Position numbers and translations under genes: made by a program. Shown here one piece after another: positions 44,544-53,757 of a stretch of 64,000 nt of DNA. The DNA is taken from the NCBI GenBank assembly GCA_027483445.1, contig JAIXUS010000038.1:19931-83930 (forward strand), in the 5' to 3' direction. Below the pieces are notes generated by a model. That model made no database searches. It worked only from the letters and a program-made list of their open reading frames with translations, and was not told where the DNA came from. Each line of letters begins with the position of its first letter. The first letter of the stretch is position 1. This DNA is from Bacteroidota bacterium. GTDB taxonomy: Bacteria; Bacteroidota; Bacteroidia; M30B66.

Positions 44544-44649
44544 AGAGCCTCATGAAAAAGTCGCATTTGAAGTACTTCAGGTTCTGAATAGATTTCCTGA
44601 CGTGTAGCCTAAGTTCGACCAAATGCATAAGTGTTTTTCGGTAAGCCCT
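44544..44649 (+). mobile_element. MITE-like element, copy C (short form)
   Basis: Left end AGAGCCTCATGAAAAA (44544-44559) matches the intact copy's left end at 13 of 16 positions, followed by GTCG as in GTCAG. Right end 44634-44649 (reverse complement AGGGCTTACCGAAAAA) matches the intact right end at 15 of 16. The interior is reduced to about 75 bp. No clear target duplication is seen. The last base pairs form part of the stop codon of the neighbouring minus-strand outer membrane protein gene. Confidence 0.7.
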
Positions 44650-46366
44650 AAAATAAGCTGGTAATCCCAAAATGCACCTTGGCCGTTCTAAACGCAATGG
44701 GGTTCCCAAACTGGCTGCCAAGGGCATAACTAATGGTAAAGATACCTGCCCGTGTTTCAAAGCTGGTGCCGGCACCAAAGCCATAAGGCCAATCGCGAAC
44801 ATTCCGGTTAATGGCTACATTTTCATACCAGGCCCCGTTGCCAAACAAAAAAAGAAAAGAGTTCTCCTCGGTTAAAAAGCGATACTCCAAATTGAGAATG
44901 GCATAGCTGGAGGCAAAAATCGATTCCTCATCGAAGCCACGAAGTGAGATGTTCCCTCCAATACGATGCAACTCGTTCTCAAACAGATTACTGCCGGCCA
45001 AAAAGGCGGCATTCAGTCCAACGTTAAATGTCGATTGCCTGAACAAAGGAATAAACCAATCCACATCGGCCATTCCATTGTATTGCACCGAACGCAGCAC
45101 GAGGTTATCGTAAAGTTCCTCCTTCAACGCTGGATTTCGGTCAATAATCCGGTTTCCGGCGCCCGCCCGAAGGAGCATCCGCAGGCCTTTTCGTGGGTTA
45201 AACCGGTAATCGAGGCGGGTAAAGCTAAACTCCAAACCGTAAAGGTTCGACCGAACATCAGCATAATCGGGCAACTCGAGGAGGTTCTGCAACCCCGCCG
45301 TCGACAAAAGTCTGGAACTCCGGTTCTCATAAAAGGCCTTCAAAAAATCGGTGCCCCGCATCAGATACTGCACACCAATGTTTTGCTGTAGGTTGATGAA
45401 TGTAGTGTCGCGTTTGTAGAGGTTAAACGTTCCATCAAGACCCACCGGAAGGTCGAGTAAAAAAGGGTAACTCAGCCGAATGTTCAGGCTTTGGGTTTCG
45501 GCCTGAAGTCGCCGCCACTCAGCATCGATGCTCTCACCGCGCCCAAGGCCATTGCGCAACTTTAGAACGGCTTCACCGGTAAGCAGAAGCCGTCCGGTTT
45601 GGTCGTTATTGGGCAGAAAGCCAATCATACCACTAAAGTTGGAAGCCTTTCGTCCATTGAGGTGCAGGCGAACAAGCGCAAGTTCATCCATCAGAAAAAC
45701 CTCGGGTGGACGGGTCTCAGTGAGGAAGGGAATTTCGCGCAGGCGCGCCGAAAGCTGGCGGATGGCCGCCTCGTTGTAAAGGTCGCCCGGTTTGATGCCC
45801 AAATAGTTATAGAGGTACTTCCGGGTAATTTTTGCCGAACCTCTCCAATTAACCGAATCGATGCGAATCTGCAATCCAGGTTCGGCTACTATTCCCGCCG
45901 AAATCGTAGAACCCGACATGCGGATACTATCAAGTCTCAGTGCCGCAAATGGATATCCATGATTTTCGTAGTACTGAAGGGTCTTTTCCATCACCGAAGC
46001 TACCCGCCGATAGGAAATATTCCGGTTTCTGAATTGCCGCTCCCGAAAACCCGAGCTCGACAAAGCCAACTCATCGGCGTTCACATTATACAGACGGGCC
46101 CACTTCCATTTCTGGCCTTTTTGAAGGTAGTAGTTCAGGGTATCGCCGCGTTGCGTGAGGCTATCGGCCGTAGCCGCCAAAAAACCCTCTTCGCGAAGAG
46201 TGTTGAAATACGTCTGTAGGCCATCGCGGAGCAACAATTCACCCTCCGATTTAAACCGATGCACCACTTTGTTGCTTTCCAAATCGTGAATAAGCACCAC
46301 TTTTTCCTGCGCCAAAACGGAAAACCCGGCAAAGAAAAACAGGAGAAAAAACCAGATGCTTTTCAA
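44648..46366 (-). CDS. BamA/TamA-family outer membrane protein
   Basis: A 572-residue outer-membrane beta-barrel protein of the Omp85/TamA type. The start is the TTG at 46366, giving the signal peptide (M)KSIWFFLLFFFAGFSVLAQ; this TTG overlaps the UGA stop of ung (TTGA). POTRA-like segments follow (about 25-260; PGLQIRIDSVNWRGSAKITR, GIKPGDLYNEAAIRQLSARL), then a 16-strand-type barrel with FSFTRLDYRFNPRKGLRM, GGNISLRGFDEESIFAS (the SLRGF lid-lock region, cf. VRGF/IRGF), YAILNLEYRF and a final strand ending in Phe. It could insert surface proteins or export lipids or proteins. The stop codon spans the junction with a mobile element. Confidence 0.88.
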   Translation of the reverse strand: MKSIWFFLLFFFAGFSVLAQEKVVLIHDLESNKVVHRFKSEGELLLRDGLQTYFNTLREEGFLAATADSLTQRGDTLNYYLQKGQKWKWARLYNVNADELALSSSGFRERQFRNRNISYRRVASVMEKTLQYYENHGYPFAALRLDSIRMSGSTISAGIVAEPGLQIRIDSVNWRGSAKITRKYLYNYLGIKPGDLYNEAAIRQLSARLREIPFLTETRPPEVFLMDELALVRLHLNGRKASNFSGMIGFLPNNDQTGRLLLTGEAVLKLRNGLGRGESIDAEWRRLQAETQSLNIRLSYPFLLDLPVGLDGTFNLYKRDTTFINLQQNIGVQYLMRGTDFLKAFYENRSSRLLSTAGLQNLLELPDYADVRSNLYGLEFSFTRLDYRFNPRKGLRMLLRAGAGNRIIDRNPALKEELYDNLVLRSVQYNGMADVDWFIPLFRQSTFNVGLNAAFLAGSNLFENELHRIGGNISLRGFDEESIFASSYAILNLEYRFLTEENSFLFLFGNGAWYENVAINRNVRDWPYGFGAGTSFETRAGIFTISYALGSQFGNPIAFRTAKVHFGITSLF

Positions 46367-47049
46367 GTGAGTGACCAGTTGATAGGCGTTTTTCCTTGGT
46401 TGAGGAGGATTTTGTTGGTTTGGCTGAAATGGCGGCAGCCGAAGAAACCGTTGTAAGCCGACAATGGCGAGGGGTGCGCTGCTTTGAGCACAAAGTGCTT
46501 CCCTGTGTCGATCAGTTTTTCTTTGAGCTGTGCCGGCCTGCCCCACAATAAAAAAATCAGTCCTTCGCGTTTTTCTGAAAGCAAACGAATCACCTGATCC
46601 GTAAATTGCTCCCAACCCTTTCCTTGATGAGAGGCGGGAGAGGCTGCCCGAACGGTGAGTGTGGCATTAAGCAGCAAAACGCCCTGGCGCGCCCAGGCAC
46701 TTAAATCGCCTTGTGTCGGCATTCCGGCTCTGAGATCACTGGCAATCTCCTTGAAAATGTTCTGTAATGAAGGAGGAACTTTTATACCCGGCGACACCGA
46801 AAAGCATAAACCATTGGCCTGACCGGCTCCGTGGTAAGGATCTTGTCCAACAATTACCACTTTCACTTCAGAAAATGGCGTATGGTTAAAGGCTGCAAAA
46901 ATGGCGCTTCCCGGGGGGTAAACTACATGTTGTTTTCGCTCCTCCACCAAAAACTGTTTTAGCGAAGCAAAGTATCCGGAACTAAACTCGCCGGCCAGGG
47001 CTTCTTTCCACGACGACTCAATTTTTACCTCAGCGATGGCTTGCTCCAT
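46363..47049 (-). CDS. ung: Uracil-DNA glycosylase
   Basis: A 228-residue family 1 uracil-DNA glycosylase that removes uracil from DNA in base-excision repair. The water-activating loop is GQDPYHG with catalytic Asp70. The uracil-binding segment GLCFSV, the Ser-Pro loops (PPSLQNIF) and the leucine intercalation loop HPSPLSAYNGFFGC with the catalytic His are all intact. NATLTVRA is typical too. It overlaps the downstream BamA-like gene by 4 bases and is divergent from the tiny lipoprotein genes. Confidence 0.98.
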   Translation of the reverse strand: MEQAIAEVKIESSWKEALAGEFSSGYFASLKQFLVEERKQHVVYPPGSAIFAAFNHTPFSEVKVVIVGQDPYHGAGQANGLCFSVSPGIKVPPSLQNIFKEIASDLRAGMPTQGDLSAWARQGVLLLNATLTVRAASPASHQGKGWEQFTDQVIRLLSEKREGLIFLLWGRPAQLKEKLIDTGKHFVLKAAHPSPLSAYNGFFGCRHFSQTNKILLNQGKTPINWSLT

Positions 47050-47183
47050 GGTTCAAAATTAATCAGCGTTACACACGAATTGGTCTTTGGCTTGCGTTTT
47101 TCTTTTCAACAGGCTAACCCTTTTTTCTTAGGTCCGTAAAAAGGCGCATGGCTACTACTTCATTCACCGATAACTCTAAGTAT

Positions 47184-47309
47184 ATGCTTATCCGATTTCT
47201 TGCTGCTGCCTTGCTGCTTACAGGGCTTTTCCTGAGTGGTTGCAAATCGCATATCGACTGTCCGGCTTATTCAAAATCGCCTGGGCATAAAAAAGTGAGA
47301 ACAAGCTGA
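47184..47309 (+). CDS. Tiny lipoprotein 1 (DCPAY type)
   Basis: A 41-residue predicted lipoprotein read from ATG 47184 to TGA 47309: signal sequence MLIRFLAAALLLTGLF, lipobox LSGC, then a mature part of about 22 residues starting CKSHIDCPAYSKS and ending basic. An in-frame ATG at 47148 would add 12 residues but weakens the signal peptide. The mature start closely parallels the next gene (SGC-K/R-xxx-I/V-DCPAY), which argues that both are real genes despite their size. Function unknown; probably anchored in the inner or outer membrane. Confidence 0.7.
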   Translation: MLIRFLAAALLLTGLFLSGCKSHIDCPAYSKSPGHKKVRTS

Positions 47310-47320
47310 GATTATTCGCT

Positions 47321-47328
47321 TACTTTTG
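47321..47328 (+). promoter_or_regulatory. -7 element of tiny lipoprotein 2 (TACTTTTG)
   Basis: TACTTTTG matches TAnnTTTG exactly and lies 21 bases before the ATG at 47350, between the two lipoprotein genes. The second gene and ytxJ may therefore have their own transcript. Confidence 0.5.
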
Positions 47329-47349
47329 TGGCAGAATTCTAACAGACGC

Positions 47350-47481
47350 ATGCGTACGTTCCTCTTCGCTCTCCTATTTCTCCTTTTCGCCGGATTAACC
47401 CTCAGTGGCTGTCGGGCCAAAAAGGTAGATTGCCCGGCCTACGGTAATATCGAGCAACAATCTCCGGAGAAACGCTCCTGA
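47350..47481 (+). CDS. Tiny lipoprotein 2 (DCPAY type)
   Basis: A 43-residue predicted lipoprotein: signal peptide MRTFLFALLFLLFAGLT, lipobox LSGC, mature part CRAKKVDCPAYGNIEQQ and a basic end. It is paralogous to the gene 40 bases upstream; the shared pattern is SGC-K/R-xxx-I/V-DCPAY, with a second Cys seven residues after the lipidated one. The stop TGA is followed at once by GTG-ATG of ytxJ, so the two are likely co-transcribed. Function unknown. Confidence 0.75.
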   Translation: MRTFLFALLFLLFAGLTLSGCRAKKVDCPAYGNIEQQSPEKRS

Positions 47482-47484
47482 GTG

Positions 47485-47838
47485 ATGATTCATTGGCAAG
47501 CAATAAAGTCTGACCAAGACTGGGAAGAGGCCTTAAAACGTTCATTTGACGAAAATTGCGCTCTTGTTGCGGTGTTTAAACACTCTACCCGCTGCTCCAT
47601 TTCTTCTATGGTACTGAATCGACTCGAGCGAGAGTGGAAGTACGATGATTCGATTCCAATGTATTTTTTGGATTTGATTGCCTATCGGAGCATTTCAAAC
47701 CGCATCGCCGAAGAAAGTGGTGTTACGCACGAATCGCCGCAATTGCTTTTGTTCAAAGATGGTGCTTGTGTCGACCATGCCTCGCATACGGCCATACATG
47801 CCGGAATGGCCTCTGAACTTAAGGCCAATCGAAGCTAA
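47485..47838 (+). CDS. ytxJ: Bacillithiol system redox-active protein YtxJ
   Basis: A 117-residue thioredoxin-fold protein of the YtxJ (DUF2847) family, linked to removal of bacillithiol from proteins. The active-site region is VFKHSTRCSIS with a single Cys (residue 37 from this ATG), followed by YFLDLIAYRSISNRIAEE, where other family members have similar LDLI text, and ESPQLLLFKDG with the cis-Pro. A GTG at 47482 is an alternative start. It suggests this bacterium makes bacillithiol. The 3' end overlaps the convergent osmC-like gene by 20 bases. Confidence 0.92.
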   Translation: MIHWQAIKSDQDWEEALKRSFDENCALVAVFKHSTRCSISSMVLNRLEREWKYDDSIPMYFLDLIAYRSISNRIAEESGVTHESPQLLLFKDGACVDHASHTAIHAGMASELKANRS

Positions 47839-48226
47839 CCTCTTGCACAAGCTCCGAAGATAAACTCAAGGCTACCGGACAACTTAAGGCTGCGCGTTCT
47901 AAAATCAACCGCTGATGTTCATTCAGGGGTTCAGGAAAATTGAAAAAACGAATTTGGATACGTTCAATGCGACGCGGAGAAGCCGACATAAATTTATTCA
48001 CCTCCGCTTGCATTCCTTCGATGGGCAACTGATGAGTCCGGGCCGCAATTCCCATAATGGTCATCATACATGCTGAAAGCGCTGCGCAAACCGAGTCGGT
48101 TGGACTAAACGCTTCTCCCCTGCCCTGATTGTCGACCGGGGCATCGGTAATTAGCGTATTTCCAGACGCAACATGAATTTGTTCTGTGCGTAAATCACCC
48201 AGGTAGCGAGAGATGATGGTGGGCAT
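47819..48226 (-). CDS. OsmC/Ohr family peroxiredoxin-like protein
   Basis: A 135-residue protein of the OsmC family, thiol peroxidases that reduce organic hydroperoxides. The two redox cysteines are Cys53 in ALSACMMTIMG and Cys116 in ALSCPVALSLS. FSPTDSVCAAL is the usual lead-in. The start at 48226 (MPTIISRYLGDLRTE) matches family length; the upstream extension of the frame overlaps the divergent gene and is not coding. It converges on ytxJ with a 20-base overlap, so antisense effects between two thiol-redox genes are possible. Confidence 0.92.
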   Translation of the reverse strand: MPTIISRYLGDLRTEQIHVASGNTLITDAPVDNQGRGEAFSPTDSVCAALSACMMTIMGIAARTHQLPIEGMQAEVNKFMSASPRRIERIQIRFFNFPEPLNEHQRLILERAALSCPVALSLSSELVQEVSFDWP

Positions 48227-48249
48227 AACATTTATAGACTTGAACTGTT

Positions 48250-48257
48250 TATCTTTG
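48250..48257 (+). promoter_or_regulatory. -7 element of the outer membrane protein gene (TATCTTTG)
   Basis: TATCTTTG matches TAnnTTTG exactly and lies 17 bases before the ATG at 48275, in the short gap between divergent genes. Confidence 0.5.
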
Positions 48258-48274
48258 AACGAGGTAAATCTACA

Positions 48275-49042
48275 ATGAAATTCCTGCGATATCTGCTGCT
48301 TTTGCTGCCGGCCATTTCGGTAGGTCATCCCGCGATAGCGCAAACCCTTCAAATAGAAGGCGTTGAAGAAACAGGAATAGTGTACCGAAATATTCATTCT
48401 TACAGTGCTTTCATTCATACTCAAGGGTTTGGACTGAATTACCGCAGGGGAAAAATGCGCACAGGTTTTCGTTCGGCGTCTTATGAAGTGTCGCTGTTGA
48501 ACATGCGCCACCCCAAAGAAATACGGTCGGTGAATCCATTTTCCGACAATTCGGGAGGGTATGTGTATGGCAAGATGAATAGCTTGGTCGCCTTGAGGTT
48601 TGGCTATGGCATTCAGCAGGCCATCAACCCGAAGGGTGATAAAGGTGGCGTTGAAACCGGGTTCAGCCTATTTGGAGGCGCCTCATTGGGCTTAGTGAAG
48701 CCTGTTTACCTCACTATTTTTTATTTTGATGACCAATTCGGTATTCGCGAAAAAACGGAGCGGTATGATCCGGATGCGCATTACCCCGACAATATTTCGG
48801 GCAGGGCTCCTATTACAAAAGGACTGAACGAAATTAGCCTGTCGCCCGGTGCTTACGGGGCTTTTGCCTTCACTTTCGAATTTGGAAAGGCACAAAAAAA
48901 CCTACGCATGATTGAAACTGGCGTGGCAGCAGATATCTTTGCACGCTCAATTCCGATGATGGCCTTCAACCCTAACCGGCAATTGTTTGTTACCTTGTTT
49001 ATAAGCATACGCTACGGCAAACTGTGGAACCGAAATGACTGA
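48275..49042 (+). CDS. Predicted outer membrane beta-barrel protein of unknown function
   Basis: A 255-residue protein with a signal peptide ([17 protein letters not shown], cleavage near AIAQ) and alternating hydrophobic/polar strands with aromatic girdles ([64 protein letters not shown]) that suggest a small beta-barrel. No named family recognised. Its end overlaps the start of lipA by 8 bases, so the pair is translated together; the reason for linking a barrel protein to lipoate synthesis is not clear. Confidence 0.82.
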   Translation: MKFLRYLLLLLPAISVGHPAIAQTLQIEGVEETGIVYRNIHSYSAFIHTQGFGLNYRRGKMRTGFRSASYEVSLLNMRHPKEIRSVNPFSDNSGGYVYGKMNSLVALRFGYGIQQAINPKGDKGGVETGFSLFGGASLGLVKPVYLTIFYFDDQFGIREKTERYDPDAHYPDNISGRAPITKGLNEISLSPGAYGAFAFTFEFGKAQKNLRMIETGVAADIFARSIPMMAFNPNRQLFVTLFISIRYGKLWNRND

Positions 49043-49931
49043 GCCGAACGAACTACTTACAACTGAAACAACAGCCGAGGCAAAACCTGCAAGGGTGAAA
49101 AAACCGGAGTGGCTCCGGGTGAAACTGCCTACGGGTAAAGAATATGCAAAAGTGAGAGCCCTGGTTGAAGAGCATAAGCTCCACACCATCTGCTCTAGCG
49201 GAAACTGTCCGAATATGGGCGAGTGCTGGGGCGAAGGCACTGCCACCTTTATGATTTTGGGCAACATCTGCACCCGTTCCTGCGGGTTTTGCGCAGTAGC
49301 CACAGGAATGCCTAGTGCCGTCGACTGGCAGGAACCGGCTCGCGTGGCCAACTCGGTAAAGTTGATGGGGGTTAAACACGCAGTGATCACTTCGGTTGAC
49401 CGCGATGATTTGCGCGATGGAGGCTCGATTATTTGGGTCGAAACCATTAAAGCCATCCGCGAAGCCTCGCCCGGAACTACCCTCGAAACCCTCATTCCTG
49501 ATTTCGCCGGAAAGTGGGAGAACCTCCAACGGATTATCGATATTCGCCCTGAAATTGTCTCGCACAACCTTGAAACCGTTCGCCGACTCACCCGCGAAGT
49601 GCGCATTCAGGCTAAATACGACCGAAGCCTCGAGGTGCTCTCTCGCCTCAAAAAAGGAGGTTGCAAAACAAAATCGGGCGTGATGCTCGGTTTGGGAGAA
49701 AGCGAGGCCGAAATTCTGGAAACCATTGGCGACCTCCGTGCCGCCGATGTTGATATCCTCACCCTCGGCCAATACCTCCAGCCTACCCCTAAACATTTGC
49801 CGGTGGCCGAATTTGTAAACCCCGAACGTTTCGCCTTTTACAAAGAATACGCGCTAAATCTCGGCTTTAAATATGTAGAAAGCGGCCCGCTGGTGCGCTC
49901 ATCCTACCACGCCGAAAAGCATCTCTTTTAA
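49035..49931 (+). CDS. lipA: Lipoyl synthase
   Basis: A 298-residue radical SAM enzyme that inserts two sulfur atoms into protein-bound octanoyl groups to make the lipoyl cofactor of pyruvate and 2-oxoglutarate dehydrogenases. Both [4Fe-4S] sites are present: the auxiliary cluster motif [12 protein letters not shown] (Cys53, 58, 64) and the radical SAM motif CTRSCGFC (Cys79, 83, 86). The C-terminal RSSYHAEKH has the conserved serine that ligates the auxiliary cluster. Start MTEPNELL overlaps the previous gene. No lipB is adjacent. Confidence 0.97.
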   Translation: MTEPNELLTTETTAEAKPARVKKPEWLRVKLPTGKEYAKVRALVEEHKLHTICSSGNCPNMGECWGEGTATFMILGNICTRSCGFCAVATGMPSAVDWQEPARVANSVKLMGVKHAVITSVDRDDLRDGGSIIWVETIKAIREASPGTTLETLIPDFAGKWENLQRIIDIRPEIVSHNLETVRRLTREVRIQAKYDRSLEVLSRLKKGGCKTKSGVMLGLGESEAEILETIGDLRAADVDILTLGQYLQPTPKHLPVAEFVNPERFAFYKEYALNLGFKYVESGPLVRSSYHAEKHLF

Positions 49932-49971
49932 GCCCTCATCAGGTTTTTTTCAATAATTCACGGAAAAGTGA

Positions 49972-51060
<1,089 letters not shown>

Positions 51061-51120
51061 GCCCTTCACCCTTTGTTTGAACCTGTAAACACAATATATA
51101 GGTTAGTTTGATTTTGGGAG

Positions 51121-51157
51121 AGAAGTCCCGGTGCACAACCGGGATTTCTTGTTTTTA
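51121..51157 (+). terminator. Intrinsic terminator of the GAPDH gene
   Basis: Arms 51121-51132 and 51138-51149 pair over 12 bases with one G-T pair and a 5 nt loop, then T-rich sequence. It begins 61 bases after the stop. Confidence 0.85.
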
Positions 51158-51199
51158 GGCTGAACGTATTAACGTAATCTACATAGCCGGCATTCCTTG

Positions 51200-51207
51200 T
51201 ATCTTCG
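51200..51207 (+). promoter_or_regulatory. Putative -7 element of the membrane protein gene (TATCTTCG)
   Basis: TATCTTCG is one base off TAnnTTTG and lies 15 bases before the ATG at 51223. Confidence 0.4.
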
Positions 51208-51222
51208 CAACCAGATAAGGGT

Positions 51223-52236
51223 ATGACGCTCACCGAAAAAATCGATTACTCCAACATGGGCCTTATGGTGCTTGCTGCCATTGCGGCCTTTCTACTTCCT
51301 TTTGAAGTATTTCTTTTCTCCTACGCAGTTTTGGGGCCCTTGCATTATCTCACAGAAATTGGCTGGCTCCACAAAAAAGGCTTCTACACAACCGGCAAAA
51401 ACGACTTTGTCTGGTTGGTTGTGTTGGGTTTACTCATCACTCTGGGGTTCTTTAAGTTCGATGTTTGGCTAGAATCCATCTCCACCAACCTCATATTTAT
51501 CGGTTTCTTGTCGGCACTAATCATGATGGCCATCAAAGACAATGCACTGAAAATTGCCGCCATTCTTGCCGTGGTGATCTCCACGTTTTTCTTCAGAGGA
51601 TCGGGGTTTTATGAAGTCTTCTTTGCCATTTTTCTCCCGACCATTATCCATGTTTTTCTTTTTACCGGACTGTTTATGCTTTACGGAGCTCTAAAAAGCA
51701 GAAGCATTCCCGGTGTGCTTTCGGTTGTATTGCTAAGCCTTTGCGCGTTGTCTTTTTTCTGGATTCCCGCCAACTATTCACCCTTGGCAAACCAGCAATA
51801 CCTCATGGAAAGTTACGGCAGCTTTGCTGAGCTAAACCGGCAACTCATCAACCTCTTTGGCCTCGGGAACTTAAGCCCCTTCACGGCCGAAACCTCTACT
51901 GAGAACCTCAATACCATTTTCATGGCTCAACCGGGATTCATGGTCATGCGTTTTGTGGCCTTTGCCTACACCTACCACTATCTCAATTGGTTCTCGAAAA
52001 CCTCTGTCATTCAATGGCATAAAGTCCCAAAGCCTACCTTGTATTTCGTACTGGCCATCTGGGCGCTTTCAGTTGCATTATATATGTATAGTTATGAGGT
52101 AGGCTTAAAGTGGCTGTTTCTCCTTTCCTTCCTGCACGTTCTTCTCGAGTTTCCGCTCAACTACAGAAGCATAGTTGGCATCTTTCAAGAGTTAAAGGCG
52201 CTCGCCTCCGGCGGGATGAAATCAGCCAAATCATAA
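51223..52236 (+). CDS. Polytopic membrane protein of unknown function with intramembrane histidines
   Basis: A 337-residue inner-membrane protein with about nine hydrophobic helices and short loops. I do not recognise the family. Histidines occur in or at the ends of several helices: LGPLHYLTEIGWLH, PTIIHVFLF, YTYHYLNWF and SFLHVLLEFPLN. Such a set could bind a metal or heme, or it may simply face a pore; that is speculation. Only 4 bases separate it from fmt, so it is co-transcribed with it from the promoter near 51200. Confidence 0.8.
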   Translation: MTLTEKIDYSNMGLMVLAAIAAFLLPFEVFLFSYAVLGPLHYLTEIGWLHKKGFYTTGKNDFVWLVVLGLLITLGFFKFDVWLESISTNLIFIGFLSALIMMAIKDNALKIAAILAVVISTFFFRGSGFYEVFFAIFLPTIIHVFLFTGLFMLYGALKSRSIPGVLSVVLLSLCALSFFWIPANYSPLANQQYLMESYGSFAELNRQLINLFGLGNLSPFTAETSTENLNTIFMAQPGFMVMRFVAFAYTYHYLNWFSKTSVIQWHKVPKPTLYFVLAIWALSVALYMYSYEVGLKWLFLLSFLHVLLEFPLNYRSIVGIFQELKALASGGMKSAKS

Positions 52237-52240
52237 CCCT

Positions 52241-53197
52241 GTGCGCATCGTATTCCTCGGAACTCCCGATTTTTCTGTGCCTTTGTTAAGGGCCCTGATT
52301 GCCGCCCGATTCGAGGTGGTGGCTGTAGTAACCGCACCTGATAAACCAGCAGGTCGAGGCCTGCAGATGAAATCAACACCTGTAAAAGAATGTGCCATTG
52401 AGCTAGGCATTCCTGTACTACAACCTGAAAAGCTGAAGGACCCTTCTTTCATAGAAAGCCTCAGGGCATACCGCGCCGATATTCAAGTGGTAGTGGCATT
52501 TCGAATGTTGCCTGAAGTGATTTGGAGCATGCCTCCAATGGGAACCTGGAACCTTCACGCCTCACTCTTGCCACACTACAGGGGAGCCGCCCCAATCAAC
52601 CACGCGATTATACAAGGAGAGGCGATCACCGGATTAAGCACTTTCAAATTGGTGCACGCCATCGACGAAGGCGCCATCGCGCTTCAGCTTCCCATGCCAA
52701 TTAACCCTCGTGAAACGGCCGGAAGCCTTCACGATCGTATGTCGGAAGCCGGAGCCATGCTCATGCTTACCACCCTCAAAGCCATCGAAGCCAACAATAT
52801 TCAACTGATCGAACAATTGAAGTTGGGTAGCCATGAGCCCTTCAAACAAGCTCCAAAGCTCAACCCTGAGTTCTGCAAAATCGATTGGACCCAAGGTACC
52901 CGACAAATTGATTGCTTTATACGCGGATTGAGCCCTTTTCCCGGTGCACATACCACATTTCACAACGGAGAAACCAGCAGCGGACTGAAAATTTATCTTG
53001 CTAAACCGGTAGAGCACGAATCAATGACCCGTGTTGAACCGGGAACCATAGAAATTATTGGCGCTTCAAAAGCCTTGGTAAAAACGGCCGATGGCTGGCT
53101 GGAGCTCGAAAGCGTGCAGCTTGCCGGTAAAAAACGAATGGAAACGGAGCTTTTTCTCCGAGGCCTCAGGGTCGCCGGAAGCCTGTTTTGTGCCTGA
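52241..53197 (+). CDS. fmt: Methionyl-tRNA formyltransferase
   Basis: A 318-residue enzyme that formylates Met-tRNA for translation initiation, using 10-formyl-THF. The start is GTG 52241 (RIVFLGTPDFSVPLL), the usual Fmt N-terminus. Catalytic signature: NLHASLLPHYRGAAPI with Asn and His, and IDEGAIA with the Asp. The C-terminal OB-like domain is shorter and less conserved. Downstream of the unknown membrane protein by 4 bases. No def (peptide deformylase) gene is adjacent. Confidence 0.96.
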   Translation: MRIVFLGTPDFSVPLLRALIAARFEVVAVVTAPDKPAGRGLQMKSTPVKECAIELGIPVLQPEKLKDPSFIESLRAYRADIQVVVAFRMLPEVIWSMPPMGTWNLHASLLPHYRGAAPINHAIIQGEAITGLSTFKLVHAIDEGAIALQLPMPINPRETAGSLHDRMSEAGAMLMLTTLKAIEANNIQLIEQLKLGSHEPFKQAPKLNPEFCKIDWTQGTRQIDCFIRGLSPFPGAHTTFHNGETSSGLKIYLAKPVEHESMTRVEPGTIEIIGASKALVKTADGWLELESVQLAGKKRMETELFLRGLRVAGSLFCA

Positions 53198-53277
53198 AAT
53201 GCGAATGCCCGTCAATAGGGCAATACAGGGAGCAACCTTCAGTCAACTTACCGAAAAACAGGCATTTAGGGTCACAG

Positions 53278-53310
53278 TTATTAACAAAACACTGGATTTA
53301 TCAACAAAAC
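53278..53310 (+). repeat. Two DnaA-box-like direct repeats upstream of the HU gene
   Basis: TTATTAACAAAAC (53278-53290) and TTATCAACAAAAC (53298-53310) match at 12 of 13 positions with start points exactly 20 bp apart, about two helical turns. TTATCAACA is one base off the DnaA box TTATCCACA. They lie about 24-56 bp upstream of the -33 box of the HU gene. Confidence 0.5.
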
Positions 53311-53333
53311 CAAGGGTTTCAGGGGTTCAGCAC

Positions 53334-53363
53334 TTGGAAGGTATTGGTTTTCCTATAAATTTG
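53334..53363 (+). promoter_or_regulatory. Promoter of the HU gene
   Basis: TAAATTTG (53356-53363) matches TAnnTTTG exactly, and TTGG at 53334-53337 sits upstream with an 18 nt spacer. Transcription would start near 53370, about 43 bases before the ATG. Confidence 0.6.
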
Positions 53364-53412
53364 CTCAAGAGAACAATTAACAAACCCGTAAAACCCTCAA
53401 AACCAAATCATC

Positions 53413-53685
53413 ATGAACAAAGCAGAACTGATTGATGCAATTGCTGCGAATGCAGAACTTTCAAAAGTTGACGCGAAGAAAGCGCTTGATGCGTTCATCA
53501 CCGCAACTACTACAGCACTGAAGAAAGGTGACCGTGTTGCCCTCGTTGGTTTCGGTTCTTTCTCTGTTTCCAGCCGTGCTGCCCGCAAAGGCCGTAACCC
53601 ACAAACTGGTAAGGAAATCAAAATTGCTGCTAAGAAAGTAGTAAAATTCAAAGCAGGTAGCGAACTTTCTGTGAAAGTGAAGTAA
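53413..53685 (+). CDS. hup: HU family DNA-binding protein
   Basis: A 90-residue nucleoid protein that bends and wraps DNA as a dimer. It starts [28 protein letters not shown] (N-terminal helices) and carries the family signature [21 protein letters not shown], including the Pro-tipped beta arm (RNPQTGK), and ends with [11 protein letters not shown]. Full length. Expressed from its own promoter, with a terminator 18 bases after the stop. Confidence 0.97.
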   Translation: MNKAELIDAIAANAELSKVDAKKALDAFITATTTALKKGDRVALVGFGSFSVSSRAARKGRNPQTGKEIKIAAKKVVKFKAGSELSVKVK

Positions 53686-53702
53686 TCCTCCTTTAAAAAA
53701 GG

Positions 53703-53733
53703 AAAGCCCTCCCCAACAGGAGGGTTTTTTTTT
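53703..53733 (+). terminator. Intrinsic terminator of the HU gene
   Basis: Stem CCCTCC 53707-53712 with GGAGGG 53719-53724, 6 nt loop, followed by nine T. Confidence 0.9.
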
Positions 53734-53757
53734 GCCCGTTTAGCCCGGCGGGATTCT

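Noticed and set aside
44533..44545. GTTCGAAT, resembling a tRNA T-loop
   Set aside because: No acceptor or anticodon stem can be drawn around it; it overlaps the left end of the mobile element copy C.
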